A stretch of 14,686 nucleotides of DNA from an uncultured Pseudomonadota bacterium (lineage in GTDB: Bacteria; Pseudomonadota; Gammaproteobacteria; Burkholderiales; Thiobacillaceae): NCBI GenBank assembly GCA_903918705.1, contig CAIXFP010000757.1:1-14686 (forward strand). The letters run 5' to 3'. Both the position numbers and the translations under genes were made by a program. The notes below the pieces were generated by a model. The model ran no database searches and was not told the origin of the DNA. It saw only the letters and a list, made by a program, of their open reading frames with translations. Positions within the stretch are counted from its first letter, which is position 1; each line of letters begins with the position of its first letter. Positions 7,385 through 14,158 of this stretch are shown piece by piece.

Positions 7385-7420
7385 GGCCGCCCCTGCCCGC
7401 GTCCCCTCAGGAGTCTGCCC

Positions 7421-7987
7421 ATGAAACACCCCGTCCTTGCCCTGGTCCTGGCGCTCCTGGCCGGCGGCGCCGGCGCCGCCCCGGAAACCTACGTCATCGA
7501 TACCGCGCATACCGCGCCGCGCTTCGAGTACAGCCATTTCGGCTTCTCCAACCAGTTGCACAGCTTCGACAAGACCAGCGGCAAGATCGTGTACGACCGC
7601 GCGGCCCGCACCGCCTCGGTGGAAGTCAGCATCGACGCCAGGTCGGTCAACACCGGCTTCGCGCTGTTCAACGAGCATATCCAGGGCGCGGATTTCTTCG
7701 ACACCGCGGCGTATCCCGAGATCACCTTCAAGTCCACCCGGGTGCGCTTCGAGGGCGACAAGCCGGTGGCGGTGGAAGGCGACCTGACCCTCAAGGGCGT
7801 GACCCGGCCGGTGACGCTGAGCGTGGCCACTTTCCAGGCCAGGCTCAACCCGATGCGGAAGAAGGATGAAATTGGCGCCAACGCCTTCGCCAAGATCAAG
7901 CGCTCCGATTTCAACATGGGCAAATTCGCTCCCAATGTGTCCGACGACGTGACCTTGTCCATCGCCGTCGAGGCCATCAAGGAGTAA
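7421..7987 (+). CDS. YceI-family secreted lipid-binding protein
   Basis: A 188-residue periplasmic protein of the YceI family, a lipocalin-like beta-barrel that binds polyisoprenoid-type lipids in characterised members. The signal peptide is residues 1-19 or 20 (MKHPVLALVLALLAGGAGAA). Family landmarks are present in order: YVIDTAHTAPRFEYSHFGFS, VEVSIDARSVNTG, HIQGADFFDTAAYPEITFKS, GDLTLKGVTRPVTL, IGANAFAKIKRSDFNMG and a final beta-strand DDVTLSIAVEAIKE. The length matches the family (about 190). The ATG at 7421 has AGGAG about 7 bases upstream. The DUF2147 gene follows after 47 bases on the same strand, so the two probably form a two-gene unit. Its ligand here is unknown; quinones or their precursors are the usual suggestion. 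Confidence 0.95.
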   Translation: MKHPVLALVLALLAGGAGAAPETYVIDTAHTAPRFEYSHFGFSNQLHSFDKTSGKIVYDRAARTASVEVSIDARSVNTGFALFNEHIQGADFFDTAAYPEITFKSTRVRFEGDKPVAVEGDLTLKGVTRPVTLSVATFQARLNPMRKKDEIGANAFAKIKRSDFNMGKFAPNVSDDVTLSIAVEAIKE

Positions 7988-8034
7988 GCCGGAATCCCCG
8001 GCGGCCCTGGCCACGTCCCGGAATCGCGGCGCGC

Positions 8035-8490
8035 ATGCCCCACCGACTCCGTCTCTTCCTCGTGCTGTGCGCGCCGCTGTGGGCGCGGGCCGGCGATCCC
8101 GGCGACATCGCCGGCCTGTGGCGCACCATCGACGACGAAACCCGGCAGCCGGCGGCATTGCTGGAGATCGTCGCCGACCACGGGGTCTACAGCGGCAAGG
8201 TGGTGCAACTCCTGGACCGCGCTGCGCCGCCCCTGTGTTCCCAGTGCGACGGCGCGCGCCACAACCAGCCCATCGTCGGCATGACCATCCTCACGGGCCT
8301 GAAGCGTCACGGGGAGCGCTACAACGGCGGCGAGATTCTCGACCCGGACAGCGGCTCCACCTACCGGGCGGAGGCCCGGCCCATCGACGGCGGCGCGCGC
8401 CTGGCGGTGCGCGGCTACATCGGGCTGTCCCTGTTCGGCCGCTCCCAGATTTGGGAAAGGCCCTCTATTCCGGTTTCGCCAAGGCCTTGA
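8035..8490 (+). CDS. Secreted DUF2147 protein
   Basis: A 151-residue exported protein of the DUF2147 family, function unknown; a lipocalin-like beta-barrel fold is reported for the family as I recall. The signal peptide is residues 1-19 (cleavage after ARA). Family landmarks are GLWRTIDDET (27-36), LCSQCDG with Cys at 68 and 71, PIVGMTILTGLKRHG, GGEILDPDSGSTYRAEA and VRGYIGLSLFGRSQIWER. No Shine-Dalgarno is obvious before the ATG, but the signal peptide supports this start. The last ~8 residues (PSIPVSPRP) extend beyond the usual family end and are encoded in the 26 bases that overlap the convergent sensor-kinase gene. It is probably co-transcribed with the YceI-like gene. Confidence 0.88.
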   Translation: MPHRLRLFLVLCAPLWARAGDPGDIAGLWRTIDDETRQPAALLEIVADHGVYSGKVVQLLDRAAPPLCSQCDGARHNQPIVGMTILTGLKRHGERYNGGEILDPDSGSTYRAEARPIDGGARLAVRGYIGLSLFGRSQIWERPSIPVSPRP

Positions 8491-9856
8491 AGCGCAGGCG
8501 CAGCAGAGTGCCGACGCCCCCCTCGGGGTCCCGGATCTCCACCTGGCCGTCGTGCACCTGGGCGATCTCGCGCACGATGGCCAGGCCCAGTCCGCAGCCA
8601 TCCTGGGGCGAATCCGCCGGACGGTAGAAACGCTCGAACACCTGTTCGCGCTCCTCGGGCGGAATGCCGGGGCCGTTGTCCTCCACTTCCAGCCAGGCGA
8701 GGCCGGCGGCGGCGCCCGAGCGCACCGTGACGCGCCCGCCCGCCTGGGTATAGCGCAGGGCGTTGTCGATCAGGTTCGACAGCGCCTCGCGCAGCAGCCA
8801 GGCCACCCCGAGGATGGTGGCCGGCGATGTCTCGAAACCGAGGTCGATGTCCTTGGCGATGGCTCGGTCGAGAAAGGCGGAGGCCATGGACTCGGCCACT
8901 TCGCCCAGATCCACCGGGCGCCGCGCGTTGCCCAGGTTGACGGTGTGGTCGGAACGAGCCAGCAACAGCAACTGGTTGACCAGATGGGTGATGCGGCCCG
9001 CGGCCGCGTCGAGTTGCTTCAGGGTATCCCGGTGGCTCGGCGACAGTTCGCCCATGCCGAGCAGGTCGACATGGGCCTGTAGCCCGGTCAGTGGCGTGCG
9101 CAGTTGATGGGCGGCGTCGGTCAGGAAGCGGCGCTGGTTTTCGCTGGATTCCCGCAGCAGGCCGAACAGCCGGTTGAGGGCGGTGGCCACGGGCAAAACC
9201 TCCTCGGGCACGTTGCCGGTGGGCAGGGGGACGAGATCGTTGGGGGAGCGGTGTTCAATCTCGCGGCGCAGGTCGTCGAGGGGGCGCAGGCTGATGCGGA
9301 TGCCGAAATAGATGATCAGCAGGGTGACGGCGATCAGCACCAGGTTGGGCGCGACCATGGCCAGCATGGTTTCCTGGGAGTCCAGGTCGCGTTTGTTGAT
9401 GGTTTCCGCGACGATGATTTCCGCTTTCGCGCCGGAACCGGAATCCCGGTAGACGATGCCGCGGATGGGCCGGCCCAGGTAACGGGCATCGTAGAACGTG
9501 GCGTCGTCGTCGCTGCCAGGGGGGCGCGGCAGGTCCGGATTGCCGGCGATGAGGCGGCCGCGCGGGTCGCGCACGGAGAAATAGACGGCGTCGTATTTAT
9601 CGGAGCGCAACACCTCCTGGGCCTGGGGAGAGAGATCCAAATACATGGCGCGGCCGTCGAATTCCAGGTGGGTGGCGATGTCCTGGGCGGCGTCGGCGAT
9701 GGCCAGGTCGAAGGCCTCGTCGGCGCGACTGTGGGCGATGTGGTAATCGCTGCTCAGGCTGACCACCAGCACCAACAGCAAGGGGCCGATCAACCAGGTG
9801 ATCAGGCGGCGCTGGATGCCGCGCCGTGACCAGGGGCTAGGCTGGGCGTGCGTCAT
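8465..9856 (-). CDS. Sensor histidine kinase, TctE-like
   Basis: A 463-residue inner-membrane sensor kinase, partner of the response regulator just upstream. TM1 is at about residues 18-36 and TM2 at about 166-186. The periplasmic region between them has the YFSVRDPRGRLIAGNPDLP signature of TctE-type N-terminal sensor domains. A short HAMP-like linker follows, then the H-box FLTDAAHQLRTPLTGLQ with phospho-accepting His250, N-box NLIDNALRYT (361-370), G1 DNGPGI (393-398), F-box FERFYR, and G2 GCGLGLAIV (420-428), so all catalytic motifs are intact. The ATG at 9856 lies inside the end of the regulator gene (20-base overlap), indicating translational coupling; an in-frame extension to 9949 would overlap further and is unlikely. 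The signal is unknown; TctE itself responds to tricarboxylates, but no transporter gene is adjacent here. Confidence 0.93.
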   Translation of the reverse strand: MTHAQPSPWSRRGIQRRLITWLIGPLLLVLVVSLSSDYHIAHSRADEAFDLAIADAAQDIATHLEFDGRAMYLDLSPQAQEVLRSDKYDAVYFSVRDPRGRLIAGNPDLPRPPGSDDDATFYDARYLGRPIRGIVYRDSGSGAKAEIIVAETINKRDLDSQETMLAMVAPNLVLIAVTLLIIYFGIRISLRPLDDLRREIEHRSPNDLVPLPTGNVPEEVLPVATALNRLFGLLRESSENQRRFLTDAAHQLRTPLTGLQAHVDLLGMGELSPSHRDTLKQLDAAAGRITHLVNQLLLLARSDHTVNLGNARRPVDLGEVAESMASAFLDRAIAKDIDLGFETSPATILGVAWLLREALSNLIDNALRYTQAGGRVTVRSGAAAGLAWLEVEDNGPGIPPEEREQVFERFYRPADSPQDGCGLGLAIVREIAQVHDGQVEIRDPEGGVGTLLRLRFKALAKPE

Positions 9857-10514
9857 CGATGCGGTAGCCGAAGCCACGGACGGTGCGGATGGTGATGCCG
9901 GAATCCGCCAGCTTGCCGCGCAGCCGCGAGATATGCACCTCGATGGCATTCGTGGTCATGTCCTTGTCCCAGCCCGACAGGGCCTGCAGCAACTTGTTCT
10001 TGGCGACGACCTGGGGGGCCTGCAGCACCAGCATTTCCAGGACGGCCCATTCCCGCGCGGTCAGTTCCAGGGGGGCGCCGGCAAGTGTGGCGCAGTGCCG
10101 GGCGGTGTCGAGTTCGAGCTCGCCGCAGGCCACCACCGCGCTATGTACCGCATTGGCGCGGCGTATCAGGGCGCGCGCCCGCGCCGCCAGTTCCGGCAGG
10201 CGGAAGGGCTTGGTCATATAGTCGTCGGCACCGGCCTCGAGTCCGCGCACGCAGTCTTCCAGGCTGTCGCGCGCGGTCAATATCAGGATCGGCAGCGAGA
10301 AACCGGCTTGCCGCAGGCGGCCGATGAGGCTCAGGCCGTCCAGGCCGGGCAGGCCCAGGTCGACGATGGCCAGGTCGAAGGTTTCGCCGGCCCGCATCTG
10401 AACCTCGGCCTGCTCCGCCCGGCCCACCAGATCGACGGTGAAGCGGGCGAGGCCGAGGCCGTCCTTGAGGCCGCTGGCCACCAGAGGGTCGTCTTCCACT
10501 ACCAGGATGCGCAT
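9837..10514 (-). CDS. OmpR/PhoB-family response regulator, TctD/QseB-like
   Basis: A 225-residue transcription factor. The receiver domain (1-115) has the acidic pocket E7-D8-D9, phospho-acceptor Asp52 in AIVDLGLPGLDG, Thr80 in LILTARD, and Lys102 in MTKPF. The C-terminal winged helix (about 125-222) contains LELTAREWAVLEML, the recognition-helix region MTTNAIEVHISRLRGKL and TVRGFGYRI. It is translationally coupled to the sensor kinase (20-base overlap) and lies only 27 bases after the ketoacyl synthase gene, so it is likely co-transcribed with the acyl genes. Its ATG at 10514 has no clear Shine-Dalgarno and forms the end of a hairpin. Targets are unknown; autoregulation of this operon is a natural guess. 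Confidence 0.95.
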   Translation of the reverse strand: MRILVVEDDPLVASGLKDGLGLARFTVDLVGRAEQAEVQMRAGETFDLAIVDLGLPGLDGLSLIGRLRQAGFSLPILILTARDSLEDCVRGLEAGADDYMTKPFRLPELAARARALIRRANAVHSAVVACGELELDTARHCATLAGAPLELTAREWAVLEMLVLQAPQVVAKNKLLQALSGWDKDMTTNAIEVHISRLRGKLADSGITIRTVRGFGYRIDDARPA

Positions 10515-10535
10515 GGCGGCCAGTATGCCGCCATG
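10512..10535 (-). promoter_or_regulatory. Hairpin containing the response-regulator start codon
   Basis: A perfect 9-base inverted repeat (CATGGCGGC / GCCGCCATG) around a 6-base loop occupies nearly all of the 27-base gap between the ketoacyl synthase stop and the regulator gene. The downstream arm contains the regulator's ATG. In RNA this stem would hide the start codon, and no good Shine-Dalgarno lies nearby. It could limit regulator translation or make it depend on ribosomes finishing the upstream gene. The structure is seen directly; the role is inference. Confidence 0.5.
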
Positions 10536-10541
10536 TCGGCG

Positions 10542-11768
10542 TCAGGAATAGCGCCGGGCGACCAGGACCGCGTTGCTGCCGCCGAAGGCGAAGGAGTTGG
10601 ACAGCACGGCGTTCAGGCCCTTGGCCGCGCGGGCGCCGGCGGCGACGTAGTCGAGGTCGCAAGCCGGGTCCGGATGATCCAGGTGGGCGGTGGGCGGCAA
10701 CATCTCCAGCCCCAGGGCCAGGAGCGAGGCCAGAAATTCGATGGCGCCGGCCGCGCCCAGCAGGTGGCCATGCACCGCCTTGGTGGAACTCACCGGCGGC
10801 ACCCTATCCCCGAACAACTGGCGCAGAGCCTGGGTTTCCACCACGTCGCCGACTTCCGTGGCGGTGCCGTGGGCGTTGACGTAGCCGATGTCCGCGGGCG
10901 CCAGGCCGGCGTCGCGCAGGGCCGCGCGCATGGCGCGCACCTGGCCGGCCGCATCCGGCTTGGAGAGGTGGGTCGCGTCGCTGGAGCTGCCGTATCCGGC
11001 CAGTTCCGCCAGGATGGGGGCGCCGCGACGGCGCGCCCGTTCTTCGTCCTCCAGGATCAGGGCCACGGCGCCTTCCGCCAGAACCAGGCCACTGCGGTCG
11101 GCGGAGAAGGGTTTGCAACTCCTGGCCGGGTCGGCGGGATCGGTGCGGGCCAGGGTGCCCATCATCTGCCAGCCGCGCATCATGGGTGGCGTGAGCAGGG
11201 CCTCGGAGCCGCCCACCACCACCACGTCGGCGTCGCCGCGGCGGATGGTGCGCAGGCCCTCGCCGATGGCCATGGCGGAGGAGGCGCAGGCGTTGGAGAT
11301 GGTCTGGGAGGGGCCGCGCAGGCCCAGTTCCATGCTGATGTGGCCGGCGGCGGCGTTGGTCATGCCCATGACCACGATGAGGGGGCGGACGCGCCCGGTC
11401 TTCTCCCGCAGCAGTTGGACATAGCCGTCTTCCAGGGAATGTATGCCGCCCAGGCCGGTGCCCCAGTAGACGCCGGCGCGGTCGCGTTCCTCCTCGTTCA
11501 GTTCCAGGCCGGCGTTGCGCACCGCCTCGCGCAGGGCCACCAGGGAAAACTGGACGACGCGGTCGAGCTGCTTGGCCTGGGGTTTGGAGAAATGCCGCGT
11601 CGAGTCGAATTCCACCGGGCCGACCACCAGGGGTTCCAGGCTGACCTCCGGGTCGCCCGGGTGCAGGCGCAGGCCGGAACGGCCGGCGATCATGGCCTCG
11701 CTGAATCCGGCGATGTCCTGGCCGATGGGGGAGACCACCCCGGCGCCGGTGACGACTACTCGGCGCAT
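10542..11768 (-). CDS. Beta-ketoacyl-ACP synthase, FabF/KAS-II-like
   Basis: A 408-residue thiolase-fold condensing enzyme that joins an acyl unit to malonyl-ACP by decarboxylative Claisen condensation. The start MRRVVVTGAGVVSPIGQD is typical. The catalytic triad is intact: Cys161 in SNACASSAM, His300 in VNAHGTATEVGD, His335 in AVHGHLLGAAGA, with Lys330 in SSTK. NSFAFGGSNAVLV near the C-terminus is the usual Gly-rich turn. The length matches FabF (about 410). It is unlikely to be the housekeeping FabF, because the local partners are a hydrolase and a dedicated ACP rather than fabG/fabD/acpP. It overlaps the ACP gene by 13 bases. Similar enzymes serve aryl polyene, nodulation-factor (NodE-type) or specialised lipid pathways; the product here is unknown. 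Confidence 0.93.
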   Translation of the reverse strand: MRRVVVTGAGVVSPIGQDIAGFSEAMIAGRSGLRLHPGDPEVSLEPLVVGPVEFDSTRHFSKPQAKQLDRVVQFSLVALREAVRNAGLELNEEERDRAGVYWGTGLGGIHSLEDGYVQLLREKTGRVRPLIVVMGMTNAAAGHISMELGLRGPSQTISNACASSAMAIGEGLRTIRRGDADVVVVGGSEALLTPPMMRGWQMMGTLARTDPADPARSCKPFSADRSGLVLAEGAVALILEDEERARRRGAPILAELAGYGSSSDATHLSKPDAAGQVRAMRAALRDAGLAPADIGYVNAHGTATEVGDVVETQALRQLFGDRVPPVSSTKAVHGHLLGAAGAIEFLASLLALGLEMLPPTAHLDHPDPACDLDYVAAGARAAKGLNAVLSNSFAFGGSNAVLVARRYS

Positions 11769-12007
11769 GCCGCTTTCCGCGCGATCAGTCCGTCGATGTG
11801 GTCCGCCAGATGGCGCAGGGTGGTGAGGCCCTCCGCCTGGGTGGCGTTGACGCGGACGTCGAACAGGTCTTCCAGTTCGAAGATGAATTCCACCAGGCCG
11901 AGGGAGTCGATACCGATCTGGTCGAAGGGGACATCGACGTCGATGTCTTCGGGTTTGACGTCGAATTCCTCGGCGGCGTGTTTTTTGATGGCGTCCAGGG
12001 TGTTCAT
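11756..12007 (-). CDS. Acyl carrier protein (dedicated)
   Basis: An 83-residue acidic acyl carrier protein. The phosphopantetheine attachment site is Ser35 in GIDSLGLVEFIFELED, matching the D-S-L signature. Helix I begins MNTLDAIKKHAAEEF, and the final helix is TTLRHLADHIDGLIARK. It carries the growing acyl chain for the FabF-like synthase encoded next, with which it overlaps by 13 bases. Its start overlaps the hydrolase stop (ATGA), with AAGGA correctly spaced inside the end of the hydrolase gene. A dedicated ACP next to a KAS argues for a specialised acyl product rather than bulk fatty acid synthesis. Confidence 0.93.
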   Translation of the reverse strand: MNTLDAIKKHAAEEFDVKPEDIDVDVPFDQIGIDSLGLVEFIFELEDLFDVRVNATQAEGLTTLRHLADHIDGLIARKAACAE

Positions 12008-12825
12008 GCGGCTTCCTTGTTCAGGGCATTTTCGGTTCGGAGATGGAGAAAGTCGATCGCGGCGCGGGCCACGTCTTCCTTCTCGTTGTCGATGGTAAGC
12101 ATGTGATAGCTGTCATGGAACCAGCGCAGTTCCACGTCTTCGCTGGCGATGTGGGCCAGCACGTGGCGCGGGCTGCGCGGGCCGGCGACGTCGTCTTCCA
12201 CGGCGTGCATGATAAGGGTCGGCGTGGTGACCTGGCGCAGGGCACGGCGTGCCTTCCAGATCAGGCGCTGGGCTTCGTAGACCGCCGTCATGGGCAGGTG
12301 AGCGGCGCCGGCGGCAGAGACCCCGGTGCTGCCCATCTGTTCGGCGACCCACTCGCGCAGGCGCGGGTTCTTGATGCCGTAGGGCGTGGTCTCGCGGTGG
12401 CGATACCAGTGGCGGATGCCGGGGAGGTAGGCCAGGGGCAGGAACTTGCGGGTGACCGGGATGTTCCAGCCGTCGTAATACAGGGTGGTGGAGATCAGCA
12501 GCAGGGCGGCGATGTCCCTGGCGCGCCGGGCGGCCAGGGCCAGGGCCAGGGTCGCGCCGATGCACAGCCCGCCGACGCTGACGCTGCGATGCTTGCCGCG
12601 CAGATCGTCGAATTCCCGCTCGAAGCTGGCGAGCCAGTCGCGATGGGAGCGGATGCGCGCGAGCCGGCCAGACACGCCGTAACCGGGAATGAAGGGCACC
12701 CGCACGCTATAACCGGCCTGCTGCAGGCGCTTGGCCAGATGGGTGAGTTCCAGGGCGTTGCCGCAAAGTCCGTGGCCGAGCAGGACGGCGTCCTCGCCGC
12801 CAGGCAGATTCAAGTTGTAATCCAT
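12004..12825 (-). CDS. Alpha/beta hydrolase with Cys nucleophile, acyl-ACP cluster
   Basis: A 273-residue cytosolic alpha/beta-hydrolase resembling Est30-type carboxylesterases. The oxyanion-hole motif is LLGHGLCGNALEL (15-27). The nucleophile elbow reads GGLCIGA, so the usual Ser of GxSxG is Cys88 (codon TGC at 12562-12564). The acid is probably Asp211 (HAVEDDVAG) and the base His241 (SYHMLTID). A cap region lies at about 115-190. A Cys nucleophile occurs in PHA synthases and dienelactone hydrolases and favours acyl transfer or thioester chemistry. Given the adjacent ACP and ketoacyl synthase, a thioesterase or acyltransferase releasing the ACP-bound product is inferred. The ATG at 12825 is preferred because the fold begins soon after it; an ATG at 12855 in the same frame would add 10 residues. 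Both have weak ribosome sites. It overlaps the ACP gene by 4 bases. Confidence 0.85.
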   Translation of the reverse strand: MDYNLNLPGGEDAVLLGHGLCGNALELTHLAKRLQQAGYSVRVPFIPGYGVSGRLARIRSHRDWLASFEREFDDLRGKHRSVSVGGLCIGATLALALAARRARDIAALLLISTTLYYDGWNIPVTRKFLPLAYLPGIRHWYRHRETTPYGIKNPRLREWVAEQMGSTGVSAAGAAHLPMTAVYEAQRLIWKARRALRQVTTPTLIMHAVEDDVAGPRSPRHVLAHIASEDVELRWFHDSYHMLTIDNEKEDVARAAIDFLHLRTENALNKEAA

Positions 12826-12858
12826 GCCCCCAGGATAGCGGCGAGTAGCTTGCATTCG

Positions 12859-12903
12859 CCTGACGGTGCCGCGGGCCGCCCGGGAGGGCGGATGGCCGTC
12901 AGG
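12859..12903 (-). terminator. Nested inverted repeat at the end of msrB (possible terminator)
   Basis: The outer 8-base perfect arms CCTGACGG (12859-12866) and CCGTCAGG (12896-12903) enclose an inner 6-base perfect stem CCGCCC / GGGCGG (12876-12881 and 12886-12891) with a 4-base loop. The right outer arm includes the msrB stop codon. It fills the gap between msrB and the hydrolase gene, a plausible transcription-unit boundary. No T-run follows on the - strand, so intrinsic termination is uncertain. Confidence 0.35.
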
Positions 12904-13393
12904 TTCGCTCGGGAATGAACTTCAGTACGGCGCCGTTGTTGCAGTAGCGCAGGCCGGTGGGGCGCGGCCCGTCGTCGAAGACATGGCCGTGATGGCCGCC
13001 GCAGCGGGCGCAGTGGTATTCGGTGCGCGGCACGCCCAGCTTCAGGTCGATCTTGGTTTCCACGTGGCCGGGCAGGACATCGTAGAAACTGGGCCAGCCG
13101 GTGCCGCTGTCGTACTTGAAGCGGGACGGGAACAGGGGGAGGTCGCAGGCCACGCAGGCGAACAGGCCGCCGCGCTTCTCGTGATTGAGGGGACTGCTGA
13201 AGGGGGCCTCGGTGCCCTCCTGGCGCAGGATGTCGTATTGCTGTGGCGTCAGCAGCCGTTTCCACTCGGCGTCGCTGCGCCGCAGTTTTTCGATCCGTTC
13301 CGCCACGGCGGCTGCTGCCGGCCGGGGCAGTTTCGCCAGCGCCAGGGCGCCGGCGCCGCTCGCCGCCAGGATGAGGAAGTTGCGTCTGTCCAT
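12899..13393 (-). CDS. msrB: Peptide methionine-(R)-S-oxide reductase MsrB, Tat-exported
   Basis: A 164-residue enzyme reducing the R epimer of methionine sulfoxide in proteins. The N-terminus MDRRNFLILAASGAGALALA has a twin-arginine followed by a hydrophobic stretch, predicting Tat export or anchoring in the inner membrane (signal about 1-29). The MsrB core follows: YDILRQEGTEAPFSSPLN, zinc Cys80 and Cys83 (FACVACDLPLF), YDSGTGWPSFY, zinc Cys128 and Cys131 (CARCGGHHGHVFDDG), and catalytic Cys151 in GLRYCNNG. No other Cys is present, so it is a one-Cys type that needs an external reductant or glutathione-like partner. The ATG at 13393 is chosen for the signal sequence and sits 20 bases after the msrA stop. 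With msrA and the molybdoenzyme it forms a periplasmic repair set. Confidence 0.94.
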   Translation of the reverse strand: MDRRNFLILAASGAGALALAKLPRPAAAAVAERIEKLRRSDAEWKRLLTPQQYDILRQEGTEAPFSSPLNHEKRGGLFACVACDLPLFPSRFKYDSGTGWPSFYDVLPGHVETKIDLKLGVPRTEYHCARCGGHHGHVFDDGPRPTGLRYCNNGAVLKFIPERT

Positions 13394-13413
13394 GCTGTGC
13401 TCCCGAGAGAGGG

Positions 13414-14109
13414 TTAGGGGTGGCCGGCCTGCGCGGCCGGGCGCTCGACGTAAAGGGCCGGCAGTTGCCGCTTCAGCTGCGCGATCTTGGGCAGATCGTT
13501 GAAAACGATGTAGGGCTGCCGCGGGTGCAGGTCGAGGTAGTGCTGGTGGTAGGCCTCGGCGGGATAGAACGGCTTGAGGGGCGCCACCTGGGTGGCGATG
13601 GGCCGGGCAAACACCCGCGCCGCCTGCAATTGCGCGATGTAGGCGGCGGCCACCCGCTGTTGCTCCGGGCTGGCGTAGAAAATCGCGGAGCGGTACTGGC
13701 TGCCGCTGTCCGGCCCCTGGCGGTTCAGTTCGGTGGGGTCGTGGGCGACGGCGAAGAACACCTTGAGTAACTGGCCATAACTGACCCGCGTCGGGTCGTA
13801 GGTAATGCGCACCGACTCGGCATGGCCGGTCTCGCCGCTGCTCACCTGCTCGTACCCGGGGTTGACGACGCTGCCGCCGGTGTAGCCGGAGTCGACCCGG
13901 GTGACCCCCTTGACGTGCTCGAACACGCCTTCCATGCCCCAGAAGCAGCCCCCCGCCAGCACCGCGGTGGCGGCCGTGGCGGAGGCGGGAGTGTCGAGGG
14001 CCGGGTCGGGCAGGGAGGTGGCGGAACAGGCGCCGGCGCACAGCGCCAGGGCGGTGAGTGCCGGGAGGGCGCGACTTGCGCTCCAGGGCTGAGGTGATCG
14101 CTGATTCAT
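13414..14109 (-). CDS. msrA: Peptide methionine-(S)-S-oxide reductase MsrA, exported
   Basis: A 231-residue enzyme reducing the S epimer of methionine sulfoxide. The catalytic motif GCFWG is at 54-58 (Cys55), followed by GVTRVDSGYTGG, GYEQVSSGETGHAESV, FFAVAHDPTELNRQGPD, GSQYRSAIFY and AYHQHYLDLHP. The N-terminus carries a hydrophobic export signal (about 12-29, ALPALTALALCAGACSAT). Cys28 might be a lipidation site, but the preceding residues fit the lipobox poorly. The only Cys in the protein are 24, 28 and 55, so the C-terminal resolving cysteines of classical MsrA are absent. The ATG at 14109 has GAGGAG upstream; an in-frame start at 14157 would place the signal internally. It lies 49 bases after the molybdoenzyme gene and 20 before msrB. 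Confidence 0.94.
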   Translation of the reverse strand: MNQRSPQPWSASRALPALTALALCAGACSATSLPDPALDTPASATAATAVLAGGCFWGMEGVFEHVKGVTRVDSGYTGGSVVNPGYEQVSSGETGHAESVRITYDPTRVSYGQLLKVFFAVAHDPTELNRQGPDSGSQYRSAIFYASPEQQRVAAAYIAQLQAARVFARPIATQVAPLKPFYPAEAYHQHYLDLHPRQPYIVFNDLPKIAQLKRQLPALYVERPAAQAGHP

Positions 14110-14158
14110 GAAATGTGCTCCTCGATGTGGGGCAAAAAACCGGCACGCCGGCCGCAAC

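Noticed and set aside
8465..10514. Assignment of the two-component pair as true TctDE (tricarboxylate transport)
   Set aside because: The sensor domain resembles TctE, but no tctABC transporter genes are next to it, so the signal and targets stay open.
9798..12098. 766-codon open frame on the + strand, antisense to the kinase, regulator, KAS and ACP genes
   Set aside because: The translation is Gly/Gln/His/Ala-rich with no recognisable domain and lies opposite well-identified genes. It is the usual mirror frame of high-GC coding sequence.
13394..14146. Fusion of msrB to an upstream long frame (415 codons from 14146)
   Set aside because: The upstream part is a shadow frame of msrA; the Tat signal beginning at 13393 marks the real start.
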